Positions 12,264-24,257 of a DNA stretch of 64,000 nucleotides are shown piece by piece. The position numbers and the translations under genes are program-made. Location: assembly GCF_002104995.1 (NCBI RefSeq), contig NW_024468249.1:2418001-2482000 (forward strand), in the 5' to 3' direction. Position 1 is the first letter of the stretch; each line of letters starts with the position of its first letter. This stretch comes from Linderina pennispora. Taxonomy: Eukaryota > Kickxellomycota > Kickxellomycetes > Kickxellales > Kickxellaceae. The notes below the pieces were generated by a model that searched no databases, had not been told where the DNA came from, and worked only from the letters and a program-made list of their open reading frames with translations.

Positions 12264-15200
12264 ATGTTTAGAAAAGTCATAAAGCAACAAAACCCCCGCC
12301 CTACGGATTATGACAGCTCCAGCCATGGTGCCGGATCCAGTGAGTACCCAGACACTGTGAACCTGCCGCCGACACTCGGGGATATCGAGAGCCTGCCCGT
12401 GTCATTTCAAACACAAGTGAGCAGTGCATTCATCAGCCAGCTACGCGACCAGCCACGTACTGCACAGCGGAGCAATATGCTCTGGCTCAACCCGCGGCTA
12501 GAGTCTGCAGCCCAGATAGCAAGCTTCACTTCATTCCTGGGTTCATGCAAGACAAACGAGATCGTGTGGGTGTATGCTAGATACTACGACATGCTGTTTC
12601 AGACATTGTACGACGCATTTGTCTTACAAGTCGAGTATTTGAATTCGTTGCCCGAGCGGTTTATATCGCCAGCCAGCCGACCCATGGTCGATCTACTGTC
12701 ACCAATCGAGATCCTGTACCAGATGATGCTTCTGCTGCCGCGGCTAATGGCCACCGGGTGGTGCCAGGAACAGATTGTCAATATCTTGATCGTCTTGCTG
12801 GATCACGGCAACAACCAAGACCTGCGCACGCTCGGCCAACACCTGCTAACTCCATACATGCTGGGTCTGGGTGACAAGATATCGCCACGCATCCTAGATC
12901 TGTTCGAAAACATGATTTCGATGCAGGCGATCACCGTAGCCGACATGCCAGCGGCCTCGCATATTGTTGGCGATTTGTTTTGTGCCATCGGTGGTGGGAT
13001 CGACATCACAAACATCGGATGTGGGCAACGGGCGATTATAGCATTCGAGTCTGGTCGTCCAAGCATCTGTCCGGTCATGCAGGACCGCGTGTGTACTGCC
13101 AACCCACAGGGATTATCTGCGCTATCCATGCTGGGCCATGCACTGGGGACGATCGCGTATACCGCAAACATGATACCTAGTCCTAGGGCTGCCTACGCTG
13201 CATACGAGTCGCACATACTCCAAGCACGGACCCATGTATATCCGTTCAAGATCCTCTCGCTTGAGTTCACTCTGCCACATATATTCAACATGCCCAACAG
13301 CACCGGTAACTGCCTTCACCTGGTGACACCAGTACTTGCGTTTAGCGGTCCAGAAGTCGAGGCATCGTCGATTGCATACTACAGGTGCTTCCGCAACAAA
13401 TACCTGAGCTGGCTGTACCCAGCTGCCGGCGAGCTTGCGGAGACAACCGACGGATATAGGAGGCCTGTGCGCAGGATGCCGATTCACGCGTCGTACATCT
13501 TCATAAATTTCATGCTTCGCTGCATGATCCCGATATTCGAGCACATGCTGCCTGAGGGCAAGTTTCTGATGCCCACTTTGCGCGCTCAAAAAGAGAGGAT
13601 GGTATATCAGCTGTATCAGTCAGTTCCAGCGACATCTAAATCTTCTCAGCCGAGCACCAGCAAGTCGGACTATGAGCCAGGGATTCCCGAGGCTAACAAG
13701 GCGAGTCACCACATAAACTACCAGTTTTCAGCGACACCCGAGTCCTATGCCTTTATGCGCAATCTGATGCTGGATGACAGCGTCGAGTCAACCGATTTTT
13801 TCATAGACACGCTCTGCCTTGGGCTGTGGTATCCGTGCGAGCTGGCGAATCGAGCACAGACGAGTGACCATCTGGATCAGGACCCCGGATTGGCCAAGAT
13901 CAGCTATGAGGTCGCGTTGGGAGCGCTAACGGTGGTGAGACTATGGCTGGTGGCTCGCGAAGAGTATCAGCCAATGCACTTGCGTCCAACAAGAAGGGAC
14001 AAGCAGGGTCTGTGTAGGACCTTGGAGGCATATGTGATACGCGCCTACAATATTGTCATGATGCTGGTTGACCAGGGGAGCTGGGATGATGAAAAGCTGG
14101 TGCTCATGTACAACGCACTTCTGGTTCACCGCGTGATGATACGCACGTACTTCAGAGTGCTTCCGCGCAGCTTTATATTTGACATGCTCGTCCGCCTGCA
14201 AGATATTGTCGAGTCGTTCTTGAAGCGCCAGCCCGATACGCCCAGCGACGTCTACGACGAGGATTCGGCCGCCAACCAGGCGCTGACACTAATGACCGAG
14301 TGCTTAGTTCCAAGCTGGATTGCTTTAGACGTCACAACGGAGAGTGTGCAAGCACTGGTAACGCAGCTCTACTCGATCAAGACGCCGTGGATATTCCATA
14401 TGGAGGTGTGGGGAAATGTCCTGCGCTCAATGACGATTTCCCGCGGTCGCGAGCTGTACCAAGTCGATGAGCGCATGCTGATCCACGAAAGCATGTTTTC
14501 TGGGTCACGGCAGCGTCGTGGTCGGCGCATGGTTGACGCGTATATGGAGCAGCTGCTCGACGCCACATTTCATCAGAACCCTGGCAAGTTTGTTCTCGAG
14601 GGTGCATTTGACACGTCAACGCCGTTTCATATCACTTCGAATCTGGTATGGTCAACTATGCGCCGTATCATGTCATACTTGCAAAAGTCTGCGCGTGCTG
14701 CTGCCCTGAACCGAGACAAATCCAAGATGGCTAACATCAATGTATCGGATACCAGCGATGCCTCGACACCACACGGCCCAGTGGACTCGCCTACGCCAAA
14801 CCAGGATGTTTTTACGCGTGTTTGCTACTCGGGTACTGGGAATCTGTACGAGTACGGGCCTAATATGGCAGCCACGCTACTGTCGCGCATCACCAATGGT
14901 ATCGAGTCCGGGATTCTGCCTCATCACGACAACCTGTGGCTGGTAGCGGGGATTGATGCCCTGAAGAAGTACATCAATGCTGCGCCTTCCCACAGTGCTA
15001 AGCAGACGTCATATAAACGCGCTGAAGATCCGGGCCCTACGCCTTTGGCGGCTCAACGAATGAATCGCTGCCATCCCACTCACTGCGCCGTATCGTCGCG
15101 TCACTGGCAAAGAAAAAGAACCCTGCTCCGTCCACACTCCATGCAGACACATCCTCCTCAGCCAAGCCTGCTTACAAAACATCCTTTCAACACCGGAATC

Positions 15201-18200
15201 TATCGAGCATTGATCTGGTTGAAACCAGCACAGTACGCACCCAGTCCCAGTCGGCGTCAGAGAGGAGCGCGCATTCGCAGAGGCTAGTCCCACCTGCTCG
15301 CGATGAAACCACAACGCATGAGAGTGCCTTGTCCGAGGATACGGGGGATCAGGCGGCTATTCGACCAGCAAAACTAGAGCATAGGCCAGGAAACTATCAG
15401 TCCACCAGCCAGTTGGCACAGATGCGCACCAAGGTCAACATCCATACGGCTGATGTCGATATACAAAAGGAAGAGGTGGTCGCATCCAATCGCCGAGTAA
15501 GTGCAGAACAAACCCGTGGCTTCCCGAACTTGCAGCATTGCAGAGTTGATACACCACTTACTGACATCATTCTGTGGCATAGGTGGCGTGGAACATGGTG
15601 GGAAATATTATTGAGATTACGTGGCTTCTGGAATCCCTCTGGGTCGATGTGGACATTGGTGCATACTTTAGACTGCACACAGATCCATCTGAAAGCCTGA
15701 AGTCCGCATGGGTGACATGGGTCAATCTCCTTGGGTCGCTAGACCCACACCAAGTAAGTATACTATTACATTCATATGCATTGTGTTAGCTATGCTCTAC
15801 GATGACTTTAAAACTATTTGTAGGTTGACAGAAGCAAGGCCATTCTACGTGGCCTCGCCAAATGCTGGGCAGTGGAACGGGTGGTATTGAACACCAATGA
15901 CGTATTCTCCGGGGAAGATGGGGTTCTGCTAAACATACCCAAATGGATCAACCAAGGAATGTCCATGTTCAGGTATGTATTGGAGTTTCATTGCACATTT
16001 GTGTGAAGAGATCATTTTATTAAGCAAGACGTCACATATATAGCGCGTATGGTGAAGATGGCGACTGGCGCTTACGTCATTAATGCAACTTGGATGTTTG
16101 ATGAGCGATACCACTGCCAAATCTGGTCTAGACCTCCGATCCTACTTCATCCAGATTATGCTCATCTATCTGAGCCCTATCGCTGCAGGCGAACCATTCG
16201 ACCTGCAGATCGTCGAGATAATTGTGAAGAACTGCTCCAATATTATATCCTCTGGTATCCCAGGAAGCAGGATGCTTATCTATCTGATCGAGCGCGCTAT
16301 GCATCGTCTAGTAAGTGGTACAACTAGCGGCAGGGAATGTCAGCTTGCTCGTGGTCTACTAACATACACAGAACCATGGATGACAATATGATCTGGCTTG
16401 TAGTTGTTTGAGAGGGACACATACGCAGGTGATCCATCCGATACAACTGTTGAATATGCGTGCCTGCTGTTGATGTCCATTGGGACACTGCTGAGTAGCG
16501 AACGGACACTGTACGCCAACCACCGCAACGCTGGGACGAAAAAGCTGACAGATGCCCACTGCGGATTCACAAATGGCTCCCATGATCCTCTTATCGACTC
16601 AGTGCCCAGCTTAGTACAGCAAAAATACCCGGTTATAGTTCGCCACAAGGGTTCACAAACGTATGCTCTTGCTTGGGAGCACGGGGGACCGATTTTTGGC
16701 CGTATTTGCTTGTCGCTTTGGAGACTGAGCACTGGGGGCTCTTATCTAGCAAACCTGGATGAGTCAACTCAGCTACGTGTCGACCACAGTGTGATGCATG
16801 GGCTGTCTGTAATTTGCTCCAGTGAGCTATCGATTTCGGATAAGAGGTAAGTCCACGTTTTTACTGTGTCCACCATATCATAAGCAGGCGTATGACTTCG
16901 AGTTGTGGCTAAAGCATTCATCCAATTTGGATAACGAGTAGCCTTCAAAACAGCCAGCTCATCTCCAACTGTCTGATCTCATGCCTGAGTCATCTTTTTT
17001 CGGACAAGCTACCAACAGTGTACAGCGCAGCCAACAGCATAATGCTTCTGATCGCTGGCCGTGCAAACACAATGGAGTATCTTGGGTACCCCAGGTTGCA
17101 GATGGTCACATTGGAGCTTATGAAAGCCATCATCGAGCAGCTTGATCGTCTGGAGGACCACGTTAGCATGGACAAAGGCAAGTACATTTCATCAGCCAAT
17201 GCTGACGACATCTTGTATGGATATGCATGCCACTCACTACGGATTGTAAATAACGTAGTCAAGGCAATCTGGGAAATTACGCGGCTGCTTACGATTATCC
17301 TGTCAGCAGCTCCAGGCTGATAACGCTGAAAGGTGTCAATAAGAGTGACATCCAGAATCCAGCCGCAGTGCGCGACTTTCTCGTGGAAAAGATCTTCCAG
17401 GCGCTTCGCACACCCGCACACATCAAGCGTGGCGATTCCGCATTTGTACAATCAGCATCTGGTGCACTATGAGCTGATCGACGGAATGGTGCTCCGACTC
17501 GAGCCTGCACTGTATAAGCCCTCCCAGATGTGGAAGCAGCACATGCAGGAAAACAAGCAGCAGCTGGCCCAAGAGAGGGATAAGGCTACGAAGCTACTAT
17601 CGGTAAGTAAACAATATGGATGATATGTGCTTGAATGTATCGCCGAACATACTAACCATTTTTCTGTTTGTGGTCATTGGAGATATAGCAACTTGGCGAG
17701 ATTGTTCACGTGCATTTGATGTATTACTTTGATGAGTCAGTTCGGCAGCAGGATATCCTGAACCCTAAAACGTAAGTTATATCTAGCGGTCAAACCAAGA
17801 CAGAATATCGCTCCTATTCCTTTGTCATGTGTCTCACAACCCATCTCTTTCAAAGGCCCGCTGGTGGTAAAAAACCTATAGTTCAAGGCATTATGAGGAA
17901 GGAACGGACGAGTGCATCGTATATGCTCACGGAAATATGATCCTATCCATATTCGATGAAAAGGACACTAGCTGTAAGTACTGTCACCTATTCAACATTG
18001 CACTGATATGCAAGCATGGTTTCTTAAACGCAGTTTTTTGGGTGCCGCATTGTAGTCTGCATTAGATGCGTTCGCAGCTGTGCGAGCAAACAAGCTTGGC
18101 GTATATTTATTCCACAGGATATGACATGCTTGCCCGAGAGACAATCATATGAACTCGAGAGCATTATGTGCAAATATCGACGCGACTCAGACAAGTCAAA

Positions 18201-19512
18201 CGCCAACTCGACAAAAACCAGCGGCTCTCGGCGCCACCATTCCAATAAGGAGACAGTGGTTCAGTAAGTATATACGCTGGGGCATTATTGCTGTAATTTG
18301 TAGCATATTGCTATATGAAGGCTAGACACTAACACACAATCGCAATTGTAGCTCACTGACATCCAAAGATATCTTCAACTGTACGGATATCCCGCCATCA
18401 ATGCGCGAGGCCACATTAACCCCAAGCGGTTACCAGCACTGGGGGCGCGAAAGGAAGGGCTCAGACCCTGAGGACCACAAAATGTTTGAAGAGATCAAAA
18501 CGTTTATTAAGGAAGAGCTGCGGGCGGTCTCTTCGGTCGATGAAAACAACGACACAGCGCGCCCAATTTCCCCAGTAGTTGATGACGTGGTACGCAGATA
18601 TACGGCAGCACCAGGAGATACAAGGGCAAGGCAATGGTAGGCGCTCTAGAGGAACTCATGGTGCAGACTATATACATTGCAGACCTATTTTCTCACCCTC
18701 ATCTAACTTGTAGTGAAACGTCAAAGCTGCACTGTTACCAAGAGCTGCTTCGCTATCACAAGGGGTTCGACATGGGCCAGACAATGAAATCAGTCCATGT
18801 GACACTGAAAATGAGCGAGGCATTGATTCGTGACTTGCGCGCACTAGATAAGATCCACTTTCGAGAAACGATCAAGGTAGCAGTGTTCTATGTCGGGATC
18901 GGACAGCACGATGAGAGCCAAATACTGTCAAACACAGTCCGTGATACGAGTGATAGGTACCGCCAGTTCGTCAGAAGTCTTGGCTGGTATGTCGACTTGG
19001 ACAACATTTGAAGGATTCACAGGCAAGATGGAGAGCGACGGGTCAGATGGGAAGGTCTGTTTGTATTTTGCGGACGAACATGTCGAACTTGTGTTCCATG
19101 AGGCCTAGTATCATGCCATTAGACCCAAAGGATCCACGACAGACAGCCAAGAAACGGCATATTGGCAATGACCATGTTCATATTGTCTGGAACGAAACGC
19201 ACCACAGATATCGGCCCGAGACCATCACTGGCGACTTTGGCAATGTTCAGATTCAGATTCGTCCTTTGACAGACGGGCTTATATGGTGTCAATGTCTACC
19301 GAGATAGCCATATAGGTGACGTGGGTCCGATTACCAGTGGCATGGTCGTCTCAGCCGATGTGCTGCCGCATGCAGTGCGTTGTACCGCAATAAAGGGCCA
19401 CTGTGTGGCTAAGGAGGCATTCTTTGGCTCAGCTGACCATCCGTATATCGTTCGGCAGAACCGCATCAACGAGATTATCGAAAAGCACCGAGTTGATGGT
19501 AATATGTGGTAG
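12264..19512 (+). CDS. RalGAP-alpha-like GTPase-activating protein (C-terminal Rap/Ran-GAP domain)
   Basis: The first exon runs from the ATG at 12264 (MFRKVIKQQ) through a long helical-repeat-like region to about 15496, with one frame change near 15025. Well-supported later exons are 15583-15753, 15824-15972, one ending at 16310, 16404-16846, one starting at 16942, and 17689-17771, all with GTAAGT/GTATGT donors. The C-terminal GAP domain (about 18780-19500) shows VAVFYVGIGQHDESQILSN, FVRSLGWYVDLDN and the Asn-thumb helix region GNDHVHIVWNE, matching RalGAP-alpha more closely than Rap1GAP. RalGAPs inactivate Ral/Rheb-like GTPases upstream of TOR and secretion. Frame changes also occur near 16080, 17320, 17440, 19010, 19100 and 19290, some in short T runs. 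The 3' end is uncertain: splicing at the GTAATATGT after 19496 could extend the gene to about 19777. Confidence 0.75.
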
Positions 19513-19952
19513 CAGTCTGATATTTATAGTACACCTGCTTTCAAGGAGTCTTGGTAGGGCTTTTTGTCCGGGGCTTCTTTGCGAGAGTGCAAATAGATAT
19601 ACTGTACGAGTTCCATATTGTGGATAAAGAGTACACAGTGGTATGCCATTTGGTTCTTGGCCAAAGTACTCACTAATTCTCATTGATTAAGGCTGCATCT
19701 ATTACACAGGTATGCTGCTGCCAACTTACTGCGCCAATTGCCTTGTTCGCAAGGAGGGTTAACGCTTCGATTTGAGTTTATTGTAACTCTTCTCAAAAAT
19801 AAGAACAAGGCAGAATGAAAGGCCGTATGAATACCGACACAATTGGGTACTAGATACTAAATAACAGGAGTCGACGCCCTCAAGAGAATAGAGAGCGTAG
19901 TGAGTCAGCAGTTCTCTTCCCTCTGATGTCGAGCATTGTTTCTAGACTGTCC

Positions 19953-20337
19953 CTATCTGCGGAAAGGGATACCTGCATCTCTGGACGTGACAAGAGCCAG
20001 CAATTCACCATTCCAACCGAAATCCATGGGGTTCCCGAAGTTGAGATTCACAAAAACGCGTTTGGGATCGACTCCCAGTTCGGTGTTTACGAGCCCAGTG
20101 AGCTTTTCGATAACCAAGCTATTTGCCGGACAGCTGGTCTGACGGAGATACAAGGCATTGATGAGAGCTGTGGGCTCGTCAGTTCCACCAAAGGTCATAG
20201 ATGGATTGACGTTGACGAAAGTGAGCACAAAGTTGGCAGGAATTGATAGTAATTGAGTGAAGAGGGCTTGAGGCCTTGACCGAGAGGGACTTTGTATCCT
20301 CGATCTGAACGTTGGTAACGATTTCGATGACAGGCAT
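19953..20337 (-). CDS. MIF-family tautomerase-like protein, copy 2 (one frameshift)
   Basis: It starts at the ATG at 20335-20337 with MPVIEIVTNV, keeping the N-terminal Pro after Met that is the catalytic base of MIF/tautomerase-superfamily enzymes. A frame change in a GGG run near 20264-20266 restores a continuous MIF-like protein containing VNPSMTFGGTDEPTALI and, near the end, FGWNGE. Removing one base gives about 127 aa, close to the usual 115-120 plus a short C-terminal extension. It is the downstream member of a same-strand pair with the gene at 20630-20973. The two proteins share the FGGTD(E/A)P segment but differ widely elsewhere, so the duplication is old. Substrate and cellular role are unknown. 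Confidence 0.7.
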
Positions 20338-20629
20338 GGTGGAAGAGTGGAAAATAGAAAAAGAAGTAAGGAGAGCTAGTCTGGCGATTGGGCTGCTGTG
20401 GGATTTATACCCAGAAGGGGTGCACTATATAGACACCAGCTATGTATGGCGCGGCTGCAAACAATATCGGTGGTGGGAACAGCACATGGTGGTGGGAACT
20501 CGATTGTCCACCTAGGGAGTGGCTGAGCGGTAGGACTGAAATGGCCACGATAATCAGCAATATATGATGATAATACTAGTTGTAGGGTAATAGATGGTTT
20601 TACATAAAAGCCAAGAGTCTAACGAGTTC

Positions 20630-20973
20630 TTAACCAAATATTTGGCCATCAAGGGCAACATTGGATCCTTGAAGTTCGTCAACAAGGACAAAGATGCGCG
20701 TGCCACTCACATTCAGCTCCTTGCTGACAAGGTCATTAAGGTTGGCAACGATCGGCGCGTTCAGCGACCCACCGACATTGCCAATACAACCAACCTTGAC
20801 CAGGGCTGCGGAGCATCAGTTCCGCCAAAGGTCAGTCCTTCCTGAATGGTGACATTCACCATCATGTAGCCGATGGGCTTGGACAGGAGCTGCGTGGAAA
20901 GGTTGGCGACCTTCAGTGAGAGATCCTTGGTGTCAGCGCTCTTGACATTAGTGAAGACTTCGATGATAGGCAT
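20630..20973 (-). CDS. MIF-family tautomerase-like protein, copy 1 (one frameshift)
   Basis: The start at 20973 encodes MPIIEVFTNVKSADTKDLS with the conserved Pro-2. LTFGGTDAP follows, and the frame then changes near 20810 where a G run on the + strand appears one base short. With one added base the reading continues through ALVKVGCIGNVGG and ends IFG at a stop at 20630-20632, giving 114 aa, the standard MIF length. No intron is needed. The gene is divergent from the UDP-glucose 4-epimerase gene (about 560 bases between starts). Tautomerase activity is possible because Pro-2 is kept. Confidence 0.75.
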
Positions 20974-21445
20974 GCTAGGATAGAGATATGCGGAGACAGC
21001 GAACGGGCGTGTAAAGTCAATGAAGAGAAGGCTGGAAATAACCGAGCTGTGGGACGAGTTTTATACAGAGCTGATTCAAAGTAGCACGGTGTCTGGACAG
21101 CAGCAGATTCGATTAATAATCCTGCGGTGATGACGATAGAATCACCGGATGGACAGTGGAATTCCGGGCTTGGGAAGTGTCCATCACGGCCACTATTCGG
21201 GAGGATTGGGGGCTAGAAAGGCAGATTATTCGGCAGATCTCCGGGACAGGCGCTGCAAGGACCGAGTCGGTCCTGGGCTGCCCCACAGACCAGTTTCGGG
21301 ATCACACCTGCCTCCAGTGGCGTGTCTGCGTGGCACACGGGGGCGTCGCTCGACTAGCGTCCGATTCGACCAGCGTCCGATTCGACCAGGACCAAATCAG
21401 CGGCAGCTCGTGCGTCAGTTGGTGCGAATGCGAGGAGCGCAGGGC

Positions 21446-21453
21446 TATAAATA
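21446..21453 (+). promoter_or_regulatory. TATA box of the epimerase gene
   Basis: TATAAATA lies 91 bases upstream of the ATG at 21537, a normal TATA-to-start distance for a strongly expressed fungal gene. A short direct repeat (GCGTCCGATTCGACCA, twice, 21357-21390) lies about 60 bases further upstream and could be an upstream element. Confidence 0.5.
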
Positions 21454-21536
21454 GCTCTGCTGTGGAGTCGGGCCATCTGCTCCTGTTTTCTCTCCAAACC
21501 CCCATTTTCCTCTACTTTTCCGCATACTCTTCAACC

Positions 21537-22589
21537 ATGGCTGAAGCTTCGTCGTCCGCAACATACGTCCTGGTCACCGGTGGTGCCGGGTTCATCGGCT
21601 CGCACACTGTCCTGGAGCTGCTCAAGCAAGGCTACAAGGTGGTCGTGGTCGACAATCTCTGCAACAGCAGCGACATCCCTCTCCGGCGCGTTGAGGAGCT
21701 GGGTGGCCTGAAGGACAACTCGATCCCGTTCCACAAGGTAGACCTGGGCGACCTCGAGGGCTTGCGTGGCGTGTTCCGGCAGTACAAGTTCTCGAGCGTG
21801 ATCCACTTTGCTGCGCTCAAGGCCGTGGGCGAGTCGGTGCGCAAGCCGCTCAACTACTACCGCAACAACATCACCGGCACGCTGAACCTGCTCGACGTGA
21901 TGATCGAGTTTGACGTTAAGAACATTGTGTTCTCGTCGTCTGCTACCGTCTACAAGGCAGACCCAGAGGGCAAGCCGCTGCGCGAGGACAGCCCGCTGGG
22001 CTGCACGAACCCGTACGGCCGCACCAAGCTGTACATGGAGAGCATCATTCGCGATGTGACCGATGCTGAGCACGGGTGGAACGCCATCATGCTGCGGTAC
22101 TTCAACCCGACGGGCGCGCACGTGTCGGGCCGTATGGGCGAGGATCCGAAGCAGATCCCGAACAACCTGATGCCGTATGTGTCGCAGGTGGCCGTGGGCA
22201 AGCTGAAGGAGGTGCATGTGTTTGGCACCGACTACAACACGCGCGACGGCACGGGCGTGCGCGACTACATCCACGTGATGGACCTCGCCGAGGCCCACGT
22301 TGCAGCACTCAAGCGCCTGCCGGATAACCACGGCTACGAGGTGTTCAATCTAGGCTCAGGCACCGGCCAGTCTGTGCTCGAGATGATCGACGCCATGTCG
22401 GTTGCGTGTGGACACAAGATCCCGTACGTCAACGACCCGCGCCGTCCTGGCGATGTCGCCACGGTTATCTGCAACCCGGACAAGGCTGCCGGCGAGCTAG
22501 GCTTCAAGGTCAGCCGCGACCTCAAGTCGATGTGCGAGGACCTGTGGCGCTGGCAGGAAAACAACCCGAACGGCTTCACCCAGGAGTAA
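21537..22589 (+). CDS. GALE: UDP-glucose 4-epimerase
   Basis: An intronless 350-aa short-chain dehydrogenase-type protein that interconverts UDP-glucose and UDP-galactose in the Leloir pathway in the cytosol. The NAD-binding glycine motif is VTGGAGFIGSH near residue 11, followed by VVVDNLCNSS. The catalytic SSSATVY and YGRTK (YxxxK) are present, as are NPTGAH and RDYIHVMDLA, all family hallmarks. Length equals the monofunctional epimerase, without the mutarotase domain fused to it in budding-yeast Gal10. I chose the ATG at 21537 because the Rossmann strand starts directly after it and the TATA box lies between it and the longer open-frame extension. The gene is intact. Confidence 0.95.
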   Translation: MAEASSSATYVLVTGGAGFIGSHTVLELLKQGYKVVVVDNLCNSSDIPLRRVEELGGLKDNSIPFHKVDLGDLEGLRGVFRQYKFSSVIHFAALKAVGESVRKPLNYYRNNITGTLNLLDVMIEFDVKNIVFSSSATVYKADPEGKPLREDSPLGCTNPYGRTKLYMESIIRDVTDAEHGWNAIMLRYFNPTGAHVSGRMGEDPKQIPNNLMPYVSQVAVGKLKEVHVFGTDYNTRDGTGVRDYIHVMDLAEAHVAALKRLPDNHGYEVFNLGSGTGQSVLEMIDAMSVACGHKIPYVNDPRRPGDVATVICNPDKAAGELGFKVSRDLKSMCEDLWRWQENNPNGFTQE

Positions 22590-22730
22590 AAAGCCTTCAG
22601 CATGTCAGTACATAAATGTGTTTCAGCCCATTATCAGCGCGATTTCTGGACCGTGCATGAATCCAGGCATTGGCGGCCCGCCGAATGATGGTCCGCCACG
22701 AACTCTCCTTTGTTGTTTTATAGCCAGCGC

Positions 22731-23174
22731 ATGGACGCCTTTACACAGATCTCACGCAACCTTGACCTGAGCCAGCTCCTGCTGGTGCATACTGGCCTTG
22801 CGCTCGTCAGCGCCCTGGGCACCGCACCCACCTACAACCTGCCTGTGGCCCTGTTCGGTCTATTGGTTCTGCGTGGCGAATTCGACGGTGTGCAAATGAA
22901 GCGGCTTGCTGTAATCCTAGCTGCTACCGGGGTCCTCGACGTGCTGTGGATTCTGGCGAAGGGTTCGCTCAACTTTACGCTGCTATTCGTACTGGCCAAT
23001 CTGCTGGTTAAGCCCCTGTCGGTTGCCTGTGCCGTGCAGTCGCTGCAGAACAGTGGGGCGGGGATCCCGGGCCTGTCGTTCCGGAGCGACGCCTATGAGG
23101 CCATGGGCGGCGAGGATGAAGACCATCCAGATGCCGCCGTCATCAGCATGCCCGGTGCGCTGAACAGCCCATAG
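22731..23174 (+). CDS. small multi-spanning membrane protein, possibly AGTRAP-like
   Basis: 147 aa from MDAFTQISRN. Three to four hydrophobic segments occupy residues about 12-110 (LLLVHTGLALVSALG, LPVALFGLLVL, LAVILAATGVLDVLWIL, FTLLFVLANLLVKPLSVAC), followed by an acidic tail. The spacing resembles the angiotensin-receptor-associated protein (AGTRAP) family, but no residue set clinches it. The ATG sits just behind a TTTATAG acceptor-like site, so a leader intron or an additional 5' exon is possible. It follows the epimerase gene by 141 bases on the same strand. Confidence 0.6.
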   Translation: MDAFTQISRNLDLSQLLLVHTGLALVSALGTAPTYNLPVALFGLLVLRGEFDGVQMKRLAVILAATGVLDVLWILAKGSLNFTLLFVLANLLVKPLSVACAVQSLQNSGAGIPGLSFRSDAYEAMGGEDEDHPDAAVISMPGALNSP

Positions 23175-23435
23175 AGTTCTTGGTTATATGTTTTCTCTCT
23201 CCATTATATACGCCTTTAGCAGGAGCGAGATCCAGGAAAAATGTGTGCGCAGTGACATTTTGGAGCACGATGCTTGAGGCACACTAACGCGTGGAAAGCG
23301 CCTCTCCAATTATACGCTTTCTCTTGTCCCACCCTTCGACACTTATTTTTATCCCTTCTTTTTCTTTCGCATTCACAAAATTCTCCTGGATGGTCACTAG
23401 TTGCGCGTCAATTTAACACAGACGGGTACAAGGCT

Positions 23436-24146
23436 ATGAACGACTCTATTACATTCTTCATTGCGCTGGGCATAATCTTTGTAGTCCTCCGCTGGCTGCT
23501 TGGTAAGTGCGCCCTGGAGGGAAATGACAGCAATCGGGTGCCCGTGTAGCTAACTGTGTACTGCTACCGTGTAGGCCAGGGTGGTAACGACCAGGGACAC
23601 GGCGGCGCAGCAGGGCGAGAGCACCGGCGACTGCACATCGTACGACCGGAGCACGTACAGACAATCCAGGCCATGTTCCCCGATATCCCCGAAGCTGCCA
23701 TCCGTCTGGACCTGTCTCGGACGGGCTCGCCGGTAATCACCAGTGACAACATTCTGCGCAACGGCGGAACGCTGCCTATGCCGCCCGAGGCGCGACAACC
23801 GCAAGCGAGGCCGGTGATGATTGGTGAGACTACAGTGACGCTAAACTCGGGCACCGGCCAGCGACGGACAGCGGGATCGGGTGGCACATCGTCGGGCGTC
23901 CAGCTTAATGCGGCTCAGTCGCCGTTGGTCAGCCGGTTGAGGATCTCCAAGGACGCGGATACAGAGCCCCTGCCGCCCCAGCCACCGAAGGTATGGGAAA
24001 CAGATGCGGGCAAGCGCGCCGAGGTGCTGATGAAGCGCAAGGAGTTTATGCTGATGGAGGCCCGCAAAAAGTTCCTCGAGAAGAAAAAGCAGAGCAAAGC
24101 GGCCGAGAAGGCACCGGCTGCGACAGCCTCGACGACTGCCGAGTAG
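23436..24146 (+). CDS. CUE1: Cue1-like CUE-domain ER protein (ERAD)
   Basis: Two exons (23436-23502 and 23575-24146; donor GTAAGT, acceptor TAG) give 212 aa. The N-terminus is a single membrane anchor (ITFFIALGIIFVVLRWLL). A CUE domain follows (HVQTIQAMFPDIPEAAIRLD, TGSPVITSDNIL), then a Pro-rich linker. The C-terminal basic helix (KRAEVLMKRKEFMLMEARKK) matches the position and character of the Ubc7/Ube2g2-binding region. In yeast Cue1 this set recruits and activates Ubc7 at the ER membrane for ER-associated degradation. Anchor, CUE and E2-binding helix in this order make the call strong; a Cue4-like paralogue is the alternative. Confidence 0.8.
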
Positions 24147-24189
24147 AGCACCTTTGCAATTTTTGCAGTAAAAAATCACAAATTTGTCG

Positions 24190-24257
24190 CTGTGGATTAG
24201 GGTGCTGCTATAGACAATCCATTGTTGTGGATTAGGGTGCCGCTATAGACAATTCAA
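24190..24257 (+). repeat. duplicated 31-base promoter motif upstream of HIT copy 1
   Basis: Two near-identical blocks beginning TGTGGATTAGGGTG(C)TGC..TATAGACAAT occur at about 24190-24220 and 24226-24257. A third single copy lies at 25206-25236 in front of HIT copy 2. Because all three sit 90-155 bases upstream of a HIT start codon they may be promoter elements, or a scar of the duplication. Confidence 0.7.

Noticed and set aside
21531-22331. 266-codon frame antisense to the epimerase
   Set aside because: Shadow of a highly biased gene.
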